A DNA stretch of 64,000 nucleotides from the NCBI RefSeq assembly GCF_008831285.2, contig NC_045147.1, positions 6,354,334 to 6,418,333 on the forward strand. The letters run 5' to 3'. Of this stretch, positions 37,500 to 48,807 are shown one piece after another. Under the pieces are notes generated by a model, which had not been told where the DNA came from, made no database searches, and saw only the letters and a program-made list of their open reading frames with translations. Position 1 is the stretch's first letter, and each line of letters starts with the position of its first letter. The position numbers and the translations under genes are program-made. The stretch is from Nymphaea colorata (Eukaryota; Streptophyta; Magnoliopsida; Nymphaeales; Nymphaeaceae).

Positions 37500-38430
37500 A
37501 CGAGTAGGGCTCATCAAAAGGAGAATTCATGCAATTGACCGATCAACCAGTAGACTTTTTAATGCAACACCTAGTAGAATTGGCAAGAACATCAGGGATG
37601 ATGCTTGGCATAACAAAGGCCTACACGATACTTAAAAAGAAAATGATTGACAAGTTTGTGATTGCATTCATGAAAGAAAAAATAAGAAATAAGTTAAAAC
37701 TTGTGAAATTTGACTTGATGGTTTGCAGGAAAATTTTAAGCACAAGTAGCTTTAGGTGGGATCCCACTTCAAAATGCCTTGAAGTAGATGATCAAGTGTG
37801 GGCAAATTACATAGTAGTAAGTCATACATGATTGTTGTTACAAGTATTTGTGTAAGTCTTATTTTGCTACATCACATGATTGTGAATGTTGTTGCAAAAA
37901 TATCTATCTAGGCAAAAATTAAAAAATGCCAAACAATGGAAATCTTATAAACATTTGGCTGACATATATGAAGATTTGAGTGTCACTAGCAATAACAAGC
38001 ACACAACATCCAACTTATTTGATAATGGTATATTGGTGAATAAGTAATGACTAACTCTCAGCCATGGGAGTTTACTGAGAGTAACCAATCATTCACACAG
38101 ATGTTACATGATGAAAGTCTCCCATCATCACCAACTCTTCCTCTTCAAATGGGGAATAAATGAAAAAAAAATATTAATAAAGATGTTCACCAGATGTTAA
38201 AGGTGATGAAAGATAATGTCAAGGGCCTATATGATGCTTTTAGAAGCAGACAATTTAATGATTGTGTACCTATACTTCGTGAGATGCATGAAGTAGACGA
38301 GATAGATTACCGATTGTTAAAACTTGCTTACAATGTGTTGGCTGACAAGAAATGACCAGCTATCATCCTCAACCTTGATTCTCAAGCAAGAGTTTTTTGG
38401 TTGCTTTGTAAAATTGAAACACTTTAGGTA
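37500..38430 (+). pseudogene. Harbinger Myb/SANT-like (ORF1) protein relic
   Basis: FRWDPTSKCLEVDDQVWANYI at about 37750-37815 matches the end of the Myb_DNA-bind_3 domain (GWD...K.I.A.DEVW..YI) found in plant Harbinger ORF1 proteins. A shifted frame just before holds the domain start. An intron-like gap runs to about 37912, then KNAKQWKSYKHLADIYEDLSV. The C-terminal part near 38190-38400 reads VKGLYDAFRSRQFNDCVPIL and LLKLAYNVLADKK with a stop before the end. In this superfamily ORF1 helps the transposase bind DNA. Confidence 0.72.
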
Positions 38431-38990
38431 ATTATCCTTTAATGTTCATATTTTTCCCCAATTAATGTTGACTTATTCTTATGAATAGAATCCTACTTTA
38501 GTTGCTTTATTATCTTGTATGCTAATGTGTGCTCATTGTATGTTGACTACTACTTATGAACAAAATCATACTTTAGTTGTGTGACTATCTTCTATGCTTA
38601 TCATTCATACTTTATATATAGTCTTGCATTCATGGCATCCAAACAGGAAATTGAGGAATATTGTCTCAACTCGTCTCACTAATAACATATTGGAATTTCG
38701 GTCTTTAATAAAGAAACAAAGACAAATTGTTCATCCATACAGGAATGTTGGTTCTATGTTCGTCCAAAACTTGATCAATGGTCATCCTAGGAATTGCTTG
38801 GATCTACCATGAATGGATCAAAATAGATATGTGAAATTATGTGACACATTGAGATGTGTGAATCTATTGCAAGATGCTTGTGGCATCAACATTGAGGAAC
38901 AGTGGCCATCTTTCTCTTAATAGCTGGATATAACAAGTGTAATCATGCATGTCAAAATACATTTCAACATTATGGACAAACAACAAATAT

Positions 38991-39922
38991 GTGAGCTCAT
39001 ATCATTAGACTGAAAGAAGGGAACTCATCAAAGTTTGATGGTCATTGGAATTGTCTTTCTCTTCAATGAAACACTAATGGCATACAATTTGTTGTAATTG
39101 AATTGCAATTAGTCCTAACCTTTTTGGTATGGTGAGTACTGATGACATACAAATGAGTCTTGACCTTTCAAAACAGTCCTGACCTTGGAAGCGGGACACT
39201 TTGACTCGAGGAGCAGCGAATAAACAAGACTCATGGACGCGGAAGTCTTTTCGGGTACTTCTTTATTCTCGTAGGAACAGAAGGTTACAAGTTCGTGAAG
39301 AGGGCTGGACGAGTGGAATGAGGGAGAGCGGCTCGATCGAACACAAAGAAGAGTAGCCCCCCACAACTATGGAACAAAGGATTATCCCGGATCTACACCG
39401 AGATATTGATGGTGATTCTCAAATATCGCAAAACAGAATGTCATACGATGAGATAGAATGCATAAGGAAGATCAATCCTATGTTCGTTTTTGCCCTGCCC
39501 CGAGACAGAAAAAGAACTCTCTCAACCTTATCGTGTTTTTCAGCAGTTGCTGGAATCTCTTTGACCCCTTCATCCATTCCAACGCCATTTCCCATTGAGA
39601 GCGCAGGTAAGAGTGTCAAAACCTCGGTGTTAGCTATTAAAAGAGCTCTCGAGATGAGTGAGGCCCCTCTTTTGCTCTTAATACGAGTAATGCTCCCGCT
39701 TCCTCTCAAGATGATGGTCAACCTATACTTCTTGCTTTCGAGCTTCCGACTTCTTTGCTCAAACCTACAGAGGAGCCACTAACTCAAATTGCAATTAGAT
39801 GCCATTAGTGTTGACCATACAACAAATTGTATGTCATTAGTGTTTCATTGAAGAGAAAGACAATTCAATGACCATCAAACTTTGATGAGTTCCCTTCTTT
39901 CAGTCTGATGATATGAGCTCAC
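38991..39922. repeat. 105-bp inverted repeats around an organelle-like segment
   Basis: The left arm 38991-39096 starts GTGAGCTCATATCATTAGAC. The right arm 39818-39922 is its complement with few changes (ATCATCAGAC; one base fewer in GTCATTGAATTG). About 720 bases lie between the arms. The copies are too similar to be old. Whether the arms are terminal repeats of an inserted element, or a product of break repair, cannot be decided from sequence alone. Confidence 0.88.
39130..39780. other. Possible mitochondrial DNA insert (NUMT)
   Basis: This block is clearly richer in G+C than its surroundings and has the even base use of plant mitochondrial spacer DNA. It lies wholly between the inverted repeats. 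A plus frame at 39369-39782 (137 codons, MEQRIIPDLHRDIDG...) is open but unrecognised, and a 100-codon minus frame overlaps it. The organelle origin is inferred from composition and style, not from an alignment. Confidence 0.4.
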
Positions 39923-42900
39923 AAAAGATCAGACAAGAAGGCTTTGCTTAATAAGCTTCATAACTTCAAGAGAAGATTGAAAGGAGTGCTTTCTGAAGGA
40001 AGCTAATGGCATTGAAAGTTGCAAGTGCTTTGTTCAAGATTTTGCTTTGCGAGTGCTTTCTGATTTCAATCTTGTTTTGAGTATGATTTGTTGATTAGGC
40101 TGACGACACATTTGATAGCTAGACAATGGCATCCCAAGTAAAATTCACCATGACAAACATTGTGATCTATACATTACGGTAATTCATGTCAATTTTATTG
40201 TTTATAACTTCACCTTATTTCTGATTGTATATGCATCTAACTATAGTATATGAAAGTAAGACTGTTTATAGTATATGAACATAAGACTGCTTAGAGTTAG
40301 TGATGGCACTCATGTGCATGCTTGGGTGCCATCAACACAACATGAAAGGTACCACAATAGAAAGGAGCTGTCACATAATGTAATGGCCATAGTGAGGTTT
40401 GACATGCGATTCCACTATGTGTTAGTGGGATGGAAAGGGAGTTCATCTGATTCAAGAGTTTTGCATGGTGCACTTGATCATGAAACAAATCCTTTCATTA
40501 TACCACAAGGTAAGGCAATCATACTGGTATCATTAAACAAAATAATCACATTATGAAATATACACTGTGAAATGATCAATCATTATGTGATATATGTAAA
40601 TATTTATCTTGTTGATGGGGGTAATCCAAACATATGTAGTCTCTTGACACCATATAAAGGTCATCGTTACCATGTGTCTGAATATGAAACACCTGGCACA
40701 TGTCTAGTCAGTATTGTAGAGGAATTATATAACTATCAACATTATTAACTCTAGACAATAGTAGAAAAAGTATTTGGAATGTTGAAAGGAAGATTTCCTA
40801 TACTGAAAATCACAAATATCATATTCACTTCATAAGCAGATGATGATTGTGTGGTTACTTATATATTGTGTAATTTTTTCATAGATGAGAATAGAGATGC
40901 ACAATTTCTTGACAATGATGCAACTTCATATAAGACAAGCAATAATGCAATATTTGTGAATGAATTTGAAGTTGCAACATAAAAATCTCAAAGGCGAACC
41001 AACAATTTATTGTGTTTAGCAATAGCTACTCAAATGTTTATGGACTTTCAAACTAATAAGTCAGTGTTTCATATCTGCATGAGTACATACTATTAAGTGC
41101 TGTTTACATTGTTTTTCAACAACAAGGAATCAAATATGAAGATCCTCAAGTACTATGTTATATTTGAACGGGGGAACAAAGCATATTTGATGGTTGGGAC
41201 CATTGTTAGCCACTCATCTATTGGTACAATGGTGTAGTTTTTCAGGTCATTTACCAATATAGAAGCGACTGAGTTACATGTACATGAATAGTTGACAAAG
41301 AAGCATGAAATGAGAATTAATTGTAGTAATATAGAAACTATGAAAAGAAAAGTTGGGACTGACATTGTGTCAAATTGTGTCTATCTTCTTCTCATATGTA
41401 GTTTTTGTATGTTGGTTATTTACTTGACAAACTATGGAGTGTTCCTTTTTACTTTATGACAGATGTATTAGCATACTACTAGCATAATTGGTCAGAACTT
41501 TTTAGAATTTTGAATAAAATCTATTGACGAATTTTGGTTATGCAAATCTACTTTTACATTGTTATAAGAATTTACGTGGTTGTGCAAAACCATAAATTTG
41601 CAGATTTTATGATTGCATTTGTTGTTTAGTTGATCAAATCTTTAACTAGGTAGGTGATGTTATGAACCATCTTACAAATACACTTGTTTATATTTAGGTT
41701 GTACTTTAGTTCTATTCATAAACAAACATGGAACTAATTGATGGTTCCACACTGTCAAAGAAAATGGGGTATATGGAATGTGGAACAAAACTTCAACATT
41801 CCAAGAACCTGGTAACAAATACCCAAAAATTTCTACCCAGGTATTTAGTTCCATCCATTCAAACTAGCCCATGGAGTTTTATTTCTTACAAGTCTAGAAA
41901 TTCTGGTGTTGTTTACATGAAAAATCAAGGTACCTCAAATATTGTAGGTATTAGTGATATGTGTGTTGAAACTAGCTTGAAATTAAAACTAATACTGAAA
42001 TATGTACATAGTGTTTTGGATCTACACATGAATCTCATCTCCACGTGAAAGTTAGGTAATTAAGAATATATTAATATATTTGAAAAGACCACATTGAGTT
42101 CGACCAAGGGTGCTAGTTACAAGAGGTAACAAAAGTGACACTTTGTATCACATGAAAGGCTCTTCACTCAAGGGAGAGCTTAATGCATTTATAGGTTGCT
42201 CTCTTTTTTATTTGTGGCACAAGTGGCTTGGGCACATGAGTGAAAAAATAATGAAAATCTTGTCAAAGAAGTTCATATCAAGCATGAAAGGTATACATTT
42301 ACATTCACATGAAAATTATTTGGTTACTAAATGACATAGAGCTTTCTTTGTAGAAAATAATTGTAAACCATGTGAAAGACTTTCACAGAGAGTAATTTTG
42401 ATGTATGTGCTCTTATGGCAATTAGTGTTGGAGGTGAATCATATTTTATTACATTCATTAATGATACATTAAAAAAATTGGGCTTATTCTACAAAAGAGA
42501 GGGATCTCTTGATATTTTTATGAAGTTTCATGCATTACTTAAAAGGAGAACCGACTTGTAGTTAACATGCCTAAGAATGGACAATAATTGTAAATTCACA
42601 TCAAATGTTTTTGAAAGCTATTGTGCCAAAGAAGAATTGGACCTGATAAGACACCTTCAAGAGTCCACAAGCAAATGGTGTTGTAGAGCATGTGAACTAG
42701 ATCATAGTGGAGAGAATATAGTGAATGTTATCTATGTCAAGATTGCTTAAGACATTTTGAGGTGAAGCCATGAAAACTACATGTTGATGAATTTGTCACC
42801 TACGGACCTATTGGAAGGAAAATTTTCTCTAGAAATTTGGAAAGGCAAAAAACTTACTTACAAGCATTTGAATATATTTGATTGCAATGTTTTAATATAT

Positions 42901-43984
42901 ATGTCTTACATTGAGATCGATAGATGACAAAAGCATTGCCATATAATCTTTTGGGTTATGTGGATGAAGAGTTCAACTATAGACCATGGGATACTGACAC
43001 TGGAAAGACTTATAGAAGCTGAGATGTGGTCTTTCAAGAAGGTAAAACAATTAGAGAGAGAGGATTGTAAGGGTGGAGCTTATTACTTATGAAGATCAAG
43101 GATAAAGTTATACTATCATTCTACATCATCAATGCGAGAATGTTGAATTTGATTAAGATTCTCGTAAAAATGATACTACTAAAAATGCTAATGAAGGAGA
43201 TGATCATGGTGATGATGAAGTTTGATGACGATTAAGTTGATGGGAAGCATGCATCTTATGATGAATTGGTTGTAAAGACATTAGAAGAAGTTAAAGAGTT
43301 TGCAAGCCATCTAGAATGCACCATGACTCTGAGTATATTATGCTCATTGCTAGTGGTGAACCAGAAAGTGTTTAAAGAAGTTTAAGATGTTTGCAAAAAT
43401 GAGTAGATGATGGCAATGCAAGAAGAAATCAATTCATTTCATAAAAAACATACTTGTGACTTGGTGGAAATGTCTAAAGACAAAACACTCTTAAAATCTA
43501 AGTAAGTGCATACGTTGAGGTATTGCGAAAATTGGCAATACGATTGATTAGCTAATATTTCAAAATTTAATGTTGGTTCATTTGAACCATATAAACCCAT
43601 ACACAGAACTCCCATTAAGAGAAAATTGGAACCTCTTGTAGTATACAAAATGAACTTTGTAGCTGAGTATGTTTTTTTCGTCTCCACATGGATTAAAGTA
43701 GGTAGACATGAATTAATTTTAACAAGAAAATGATCATATTTGACCACTACACATTTCTAACCCCCTTCTTACCCTGAAAAAAGCAAGGTCACCTTGTTGC
43801 AAGTGTTACAAAGCAAGATTGGTTGTGAATATGTTTAAGCAAAAGTAATAAATTGAATTTGTGAGTTTTTCTCACCAATGGTGAAGTTGTCATCAGTTCG
43901 GATTGTGCTAGGTCATGTTGTAAATTTGAACCTACAAGTTGACAAACTAGATGTGAAGATGATTTTTTTCATAGTGACTTAAAT

Positions 43985-45975
43985 GAAAAGATCTACATGG
44001 AACAACCAAGAATGGTGAATGCCATATGATTTGTAAATTGAAAAAGAGTTTATATGGGTTGAAATAGGCACCAAGATAATGGTATATAAAGATTGATTCG
44101 TGCATGGTGGAGTATGGCTACCATAGGTCATTGGCAAACCATTGTTTGTAACGAAGAAGCACTCTGAAGATAATTTTATCATTTTTTGTTTTATATATTT
44201 ATGATATGTTTATTATTGGCAAAGATATGAACTTGATTAAGAAATTGAAGCTTGATTTGAGTAAGTATTTTAATATGAAAGACTTAGGGCCTGCTAAGAA
44301 ACTCTTCGAAATGCTTTTTTCTCGAGATAGAGAAATGAATTGACTTTGATTATCACAAGAGAAATATACTGAAAATATGTTATAATGGTTTCAAATGAAA
44401 AATGAAAAGCCAGTTGCAATGGGTAAAGGGGGTTTGAGGTTTGTGGGAAGGGGGAAGTGGATAAAGGGGATCAAAGTCACAAAAGATTGTTCCATTGTTG
44501 ATCAGTTATATGAAACTACGAATGATTGCACCATTGTTCATCAGTTATATGAAACTATGAATGCACCAAAAAACATCGCACATACAGATTTAATGATCTT
44601 GATGCCAAATCAATCCGTTGTACAACGGACTTTAGAAGATATGACACCAATTTTTATCATTTGATTATAGGGTTAATGAAAAGATCTACATGGAACAACC
44701 ATGATTGGTGAATGACATGATTTGTAAATTGAGGAAGAGTTTACATGGGTTGAAACATGCACCAAGATAATGGTTTATACAGTTTGACTCATGCATGGTG
44801 GAGTATGGCTACCATAGATCATTGGGAGACCATTGTTTGCACACCAAGAAGCATTCTGAAGATAATTTTATCATTTTCTATTTATATATTTATGATATGC
44901 TTTTATTGGCAAAGATATGAACTTGATTAAGAAATTGAAGGTTGATTTGAGTAAGTATTTTAATATGAAAGACTTAGGGCCAGCTAAGCAACTCTTGGAA
45001 ATGCATTTTTCTCGAGATAGATAAATGAAGAGAGTTTGGTTATCTCAAGAGAAATATATGGAAATATATTATGAGGGTTTCAAATGAAAAATAAAAAAAG
45101 GTTGCAATAGGTAAATAGGTGTTTGAGGTTTGTGGGAAGGGAAGCAGATAAATGGGATTAAAGTCACGACAGATAGCTCCACTGTTGATCAGTTATTTGA
45201 AACTGCAAATGCACCCAAAAGACATGGCAAATACAGATTTAATGATCTTAATGCCAAATCAATCCATTATAGAGCTGACTTTAGATGCTATGACACCAAC
45301 AATTGTTATCGGAGTATCGGATTAGTGAAAAGATCTACATGGAACAACCATGAATGGTTAATGACATATGATTTCTAAATTGAAGAAGAGTTTATATGGT
45401 TGAAACAGGCATCAAGATAATGGTATATAAATTTTGACTCATGCATGGTGGGGTACGTCTGTTATAGATCATTGGCAAACCATTGTTTTACACCAAGAAT
45501 CATTCTGAAGGTAATTTTATCATTTTCTGTTTATATATTTATGATATGCTCATTATTGGCAAAGATATGAACTTGATTAAGAAATTGATGTTTTGAGTAA
45601 GTATTTTAATATGAAAGAGTTAGGGCAAGCTAAACAACTCTTCGAAATGCATTTTCCTCGAGATAGAGAAATGAAGAGACATTGGTTATCGGAAGAGAAA
45701 TATACTGACATTATGTTATAATGGTTTCAAATGAAAAATGAAAAGCCGGCTGCAATGGGTAAAGTGGCGTTTGAAGTTTGTGGGAAGGAGAAGTAGATAA
45801 ATGGGATCAAAGTCGCAACACATATCTCCACTGTTGATCAGTTATATGAAACTGGGAATGCATCCAAAAAGCATGGCACATACGGATTTAATGATCTTAC
45901 CGCCAAATCAATCCGTTGTAGAGCGGACTTTAGAAGCTATGACACAAACGATTATCATCGCAGTATCGGGTTGTA
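43985..45975 (+). repeat. Tandem triplication of a copia RT / unknown chimera
   Basis: GAAAAGATCTACATGGAAC begins units at 43985, 44678 and 45327. Each has a reverse-transcriptase palm stretch (YDMxIIGKDMNLIKK, F.MKDLGPAK, RDREM). It then passes, after KPV.MG, into the same non-copia sequence (GIKVTT..STVDQLYETxNAPK, AHTDLMIL, NQSVVQRTLE). Unit 1 is about 44 bases longer because GATCAGTTATATGAAACTA is duplicated inside it. In unit 3 the unknown part continues beyond the repeat edge (about 45972). Confidence 0.88.
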
Positions 45976-46030
45976 CTATCGTTGGCATGTTTTTACCATC
46001 AGAGCTCCCTATTTGGTCTCGCATATAATC
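44420..46030 (+). pseudogene. Unidentified gene-like segment fused to copia
   Basis: The non-copia part of each chimeric unit (44420-44674, 45110-45325, 45770-46027) is open for 75-89 codons in each copy, in differing frames. In one frame it reads RFNDL.AKSI..RADFR.YDTND, continuing in the third copy as SIGLYYRWHVFTIRAP. I do not recognise the family. It may be a captured exon or a piece of another element. Confidence 0.45.
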
Positions 46031-46429
46031 CGTGTTTTGCCTCAACTATACATGTTGCAGGTAGAATAACATCATTGGTCTGTTGATCTCTTGTAGTGAG
46101 TAAATATGTACATCCCATTATGATATTTGTCTCCACTTATTTTGGTTACTTCTATAAGCTTTTTATTAAAAATTTGAGTTTTAGAAACATATACCAATGG
46201 AACTTTTACTGATAGGTCTGTGTATTGGAGTTTTCTAGTTTGAGTTGATTCAATAGTTACACTTTGATTGTTATATTTTTTTGTTAAAACTGCTGTTGCA
46301 TGTTTATGCTAGTGCTACATAAGAACCATTAATATTCCCAGTTGTTTTCCATTTTTTTTTTGTAAAATTTGATGGTTTTTGTTATTTTTCATGTTATTCT
46401 GGCATTTTAGAAAAAAATTGTGATTTTTT
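46031..46429. other. AT-rich intergenic DNA
   Basis: No gene or repeat seen between the chimeric array and the organelle-like stretch. Confidence 0.55.
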
Positions 46430-47230
46430 AGTTTGCGGACGATAAGCGTCTTGCGATTGATCGAACTGATAAAAATCACGTTGCACGTTTTAGGACAGTC
46501 GCTTGGGTTATGTTTTCTTTAACGTGCCCCAGTAGCCAATATACATGAGTGTAAAGAAGCCCAGAACATCCCCTTCTAATTATTAGCTTATTGGAGGCTG
46601 TATCGGTTAAGTCAGCTGTAATATCCACCACAAGGCACGTACTAACATTCACCCATTGGTTTGCTTATTTTCAAATTCTGGCTAAGTCAGTTCATGCTAT
46701 GAAAGAGACTTGGCCACCTCGACGTTGAAATGCAAAGATTCTTGTGTGAACAGGACTAAAGCTAAAGCAGCAAAGAGGGCGGGTCAGGTTGGCAGAAAAG
46801 GGCGAAGCAAGAGTCAAGGGTTTCTTTGATTGATAAAGGGGAAAACTAGAAGAGTATCCAACGCTAAAGTGGGGGTTTTTTGAGGTTCACTCTAGGACTT
46901 TTGTTTTTGTTACTTTTTGAAAGGCCAGAAAGAAAGGAAAAAAGAAAAGCTAAAGGAGGAGTGAAACTCAAGAAAGAAGCTGCAATATCTCAAAGGAAGG
47001 AAACAGGTCCCTTCCTCCGAGCATTGCAAGTGTGTGGTCGCCTGGTTGACCGTGCTAAGAAGCTGGCTCCTTTTTTTTTTGTTTCGTTATCAAATAAAGA
47101 ACATCAAAGAAGAAAAAGGTGAGGCTCAGGAAGAAGGGATCTAGATTCCTTCTGAACCAGTTTCAGCCATTACTGTCGTCACACCCGCTTTAGAAAAGCT
47201 CACTCCTAGGAGTCCTTTGTTTTGAATGAA
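46430..47230. other. Second organelle-like stretch, unassigned
   Basis: Base composition shifts abruptly to a more balanced mix near GTTTGCGGACGATAAGCG (46431). The stretch carries purine-rich AAAGAAGAAAG-type spacer resembling plant mitochondrial intergenic DNA. An 80-codon plus frame at 46880-47122 is Lys/Arg-rich and unrecognised. The mitochondrial origin is only a suspicion. Confidence 0.3.
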
Positions 47231-48807
47231 AATAGCCCTTTTCAGGAGTTGATTTTGTACCGATCGATCAACTCGTGAATAACGTTTTTCGAAACAAAAA
47301 TCAAAATATATTCATTGAATAAAATCACGCATATGTATCGCCGAGTGTTATTTGCCTTTAAATAATTATAAGTCTGCTAATTAAACGCCACGTGTAACAA
47401 GAGGGTGCATTCTCCAGAGCACCGTTCTGTTTTTTCTAGAGAACTTCACAAAGTGCTCTGGCATCCTTCACGATTTCATCTAATTAACTAAAAAATTCTG
47501 CACTAGTGTAATTAGATGTAGCTAGCTAGCTACATGCATGGTTTGAGCGTCTATATCTGTCCACTCTCCAGGCCTTTTCTGGCCTGTGTATTTGCTGTTC
47601 ATGGACACCCTCAAACGCTCGGAGCTAAATATCGAATCATGTAACGGCTTAGAATTTGCGGCCCTACGGATACCACCAAATTCGTACCCACATAAAAATG
47701 TAACTTTCTGAAGATACCAACCAGTTGGTCCTTTGAGATACAGTTGTCGGTTTTCGAAATGGCGCTAGCTGAAGAGGGAGAGAGAGAGAGAGAGATGGCC
47801 AAAGGAAATTAAATGTCTAAAGCGACAGTAACAGTTCTTTAAGGGAGGAGGAGGATGGAAGTGGACAGGAAATTGGAGGCACCCTTCTGTAGGTGGTGGC
47901 GGAAAGCAATGGCAGCACGTAAGAACCGACGTTATAACTTTTCCTTGCCTGCTAACCTTCTGCAGTTTTGAACTATACAACTCGTTCACGGACGGCCGGA
48001 CAAATTGCCTTTCTTATCTGTTCTTGCATGGGTTTGAGCAGATAGATGGAGAGGGAGAGAATGTGCATGGTTTTACTTCATATAATAACGTAAAGTATAC
48101 AGAAGGATGTGAGTGGGGTACATTAAATGCAACAACAGGATGGACAGGAGTTCGAATCCATGCGTGGTAGTCTCATCTCGTGAACCCTAGATTCCCATCA
48201 ACCTGGAGGGTTTTCATTCTCCTCTACTAGGAAACTTGCATTAATCAAAAGGAAAATGAAAAGACAAGGATCCCATCAAAGCTACTTCTCTTTCATCATT
48301 AAATGCCTAGTTATCAGTGTCAAATCCTCTGGACATCTATTGGTTAGTTGCCATTAATGTTTTTATATATTCCTTCTTCCTCCTCTCTCTTAAAATTTTC
48401 ACTTTTCTCGTCCTCAACAAGGAAGAAGAAATTAATGTAAAAAAGCATTCATAGTGAATTGTATCAATCGACTGGATACGATTCTGAGAATCTCAAGTGA
48501 CTTACAAACCCCAAGCCGCATGGTCTCAAGCAAAACCCATATATAGTTTATATACAGAAAATTGATACGCAAGGGGACATCTTATCGGTTCCAAATGGCA
48601 AGTGGGTTTTCTATTCGTTCCTTGTCTTTTTCTTCTTTTGAGTACTTTACTCACATCACGAAGAAGAAGAAGAAGAAGAAGAAAGCGTTGTAGAAGAAGA
48701 AAAAGAAGAAAGCGTTGTAGAAGAAGAAAAAGAAGAGAAGAAGAAGAAAAGGTAGAGCCATTAGAAAAAGGTCGGAAATTAATAGTTTCACAACCTTAAT
48801 GTTAGCC
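47231..48807. other. Downstream flank of HSFB4-like gene
   Basis: No further gene. It holds a GA microsatellite (47776-47796) and, just past the stop codon, an AAG-rich imperfect repeat at 48657-48752. In the latter, GAAAGCGTTGTAGAAGAAG occurs twice at 40-bp spacing. It should contain the 3' untranslated region of the minus-strand gene. No canonical AATAAA was evident. Confidence 0.6.

Larger units (their letters stand above)
38600..40950 (+). pseudogene. Harbinger DDE transposase relic, interrupted
   Basis: An N-terminal part (MDQNRYVKLCDTLR, GINIEEQWPSF, 38815-38920) is followed by the inverted-repeat insertion at 38991-39922. The catalytic part resumes at about 40290: SDGTHVHAWVPSTQHERYHNRK (first Asp), then LVGWKGSSSDSRVL (second Asp) and FIIPQGK. 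After an intron-like gap come YLVDGGNPN, and VEKVFGMLKGRFPILK near 40750, whose Glu matches the third acidic residue. All three catalytic positions are visible, but stops, the missing segment and the insertion make it inactive. Confidence 0.8.
36219..41870 (+). mobile_element. PIF/Harbinger DNA transposon nested in copia copy 2
   Basis: The copia alignment breaks after ACACCATATATAA and resumes at GAGTTTTATTTC. The insertion is 5652 bp. Left end GCCTCGCTTGAATTGG..GGAA..TACC and, on the complement, right end GGGCTAGTTTGAATGG.TGGAA..TACC form imperfect inverted repeats like Harbinger termini. The 3-bp TAA at 36216-36218 would be the left target site, but its right partner is not intact. Inside are a Myb/SANT-like protein relic and a DDE transposase relic, the two-gene layout of this superfamily. 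Repeated GTGGAACTTTA words near the left end are subterminal motifs. Confidence 0.82.
35420..45975 (+). mobile_element. Ty1/copia copy 2, split and 3'-chimeric
   Basis: The interior resumes after the shared LTR with gag (35480-36000), then VVDSGASFHTTPYI at about 36176-36216 with an intact protease triad. It is cut by a 5.65-kb insertion and continues at 41871 with sequence aligned to copy 1 at 32045 onward: a zinc region WHKWLGHMSEKIMKILSKK (42215-42275), then integrase and reverse transcriptase. About 250 bases at 43545-43795 have no counterpart in copy 1. After KPVAMG near 44420 the sequence departs from copia. RNase H and a 3' LTR are absent. Confidence 0.8.

Noticed and set aside
39369-39782. 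137-codon frame in the organelle-like segment
   Set aside because: No recognised domain, an overlapping 100-codon frame on the other strand, and likely organelle spacer origin. Not claimed as a gene.
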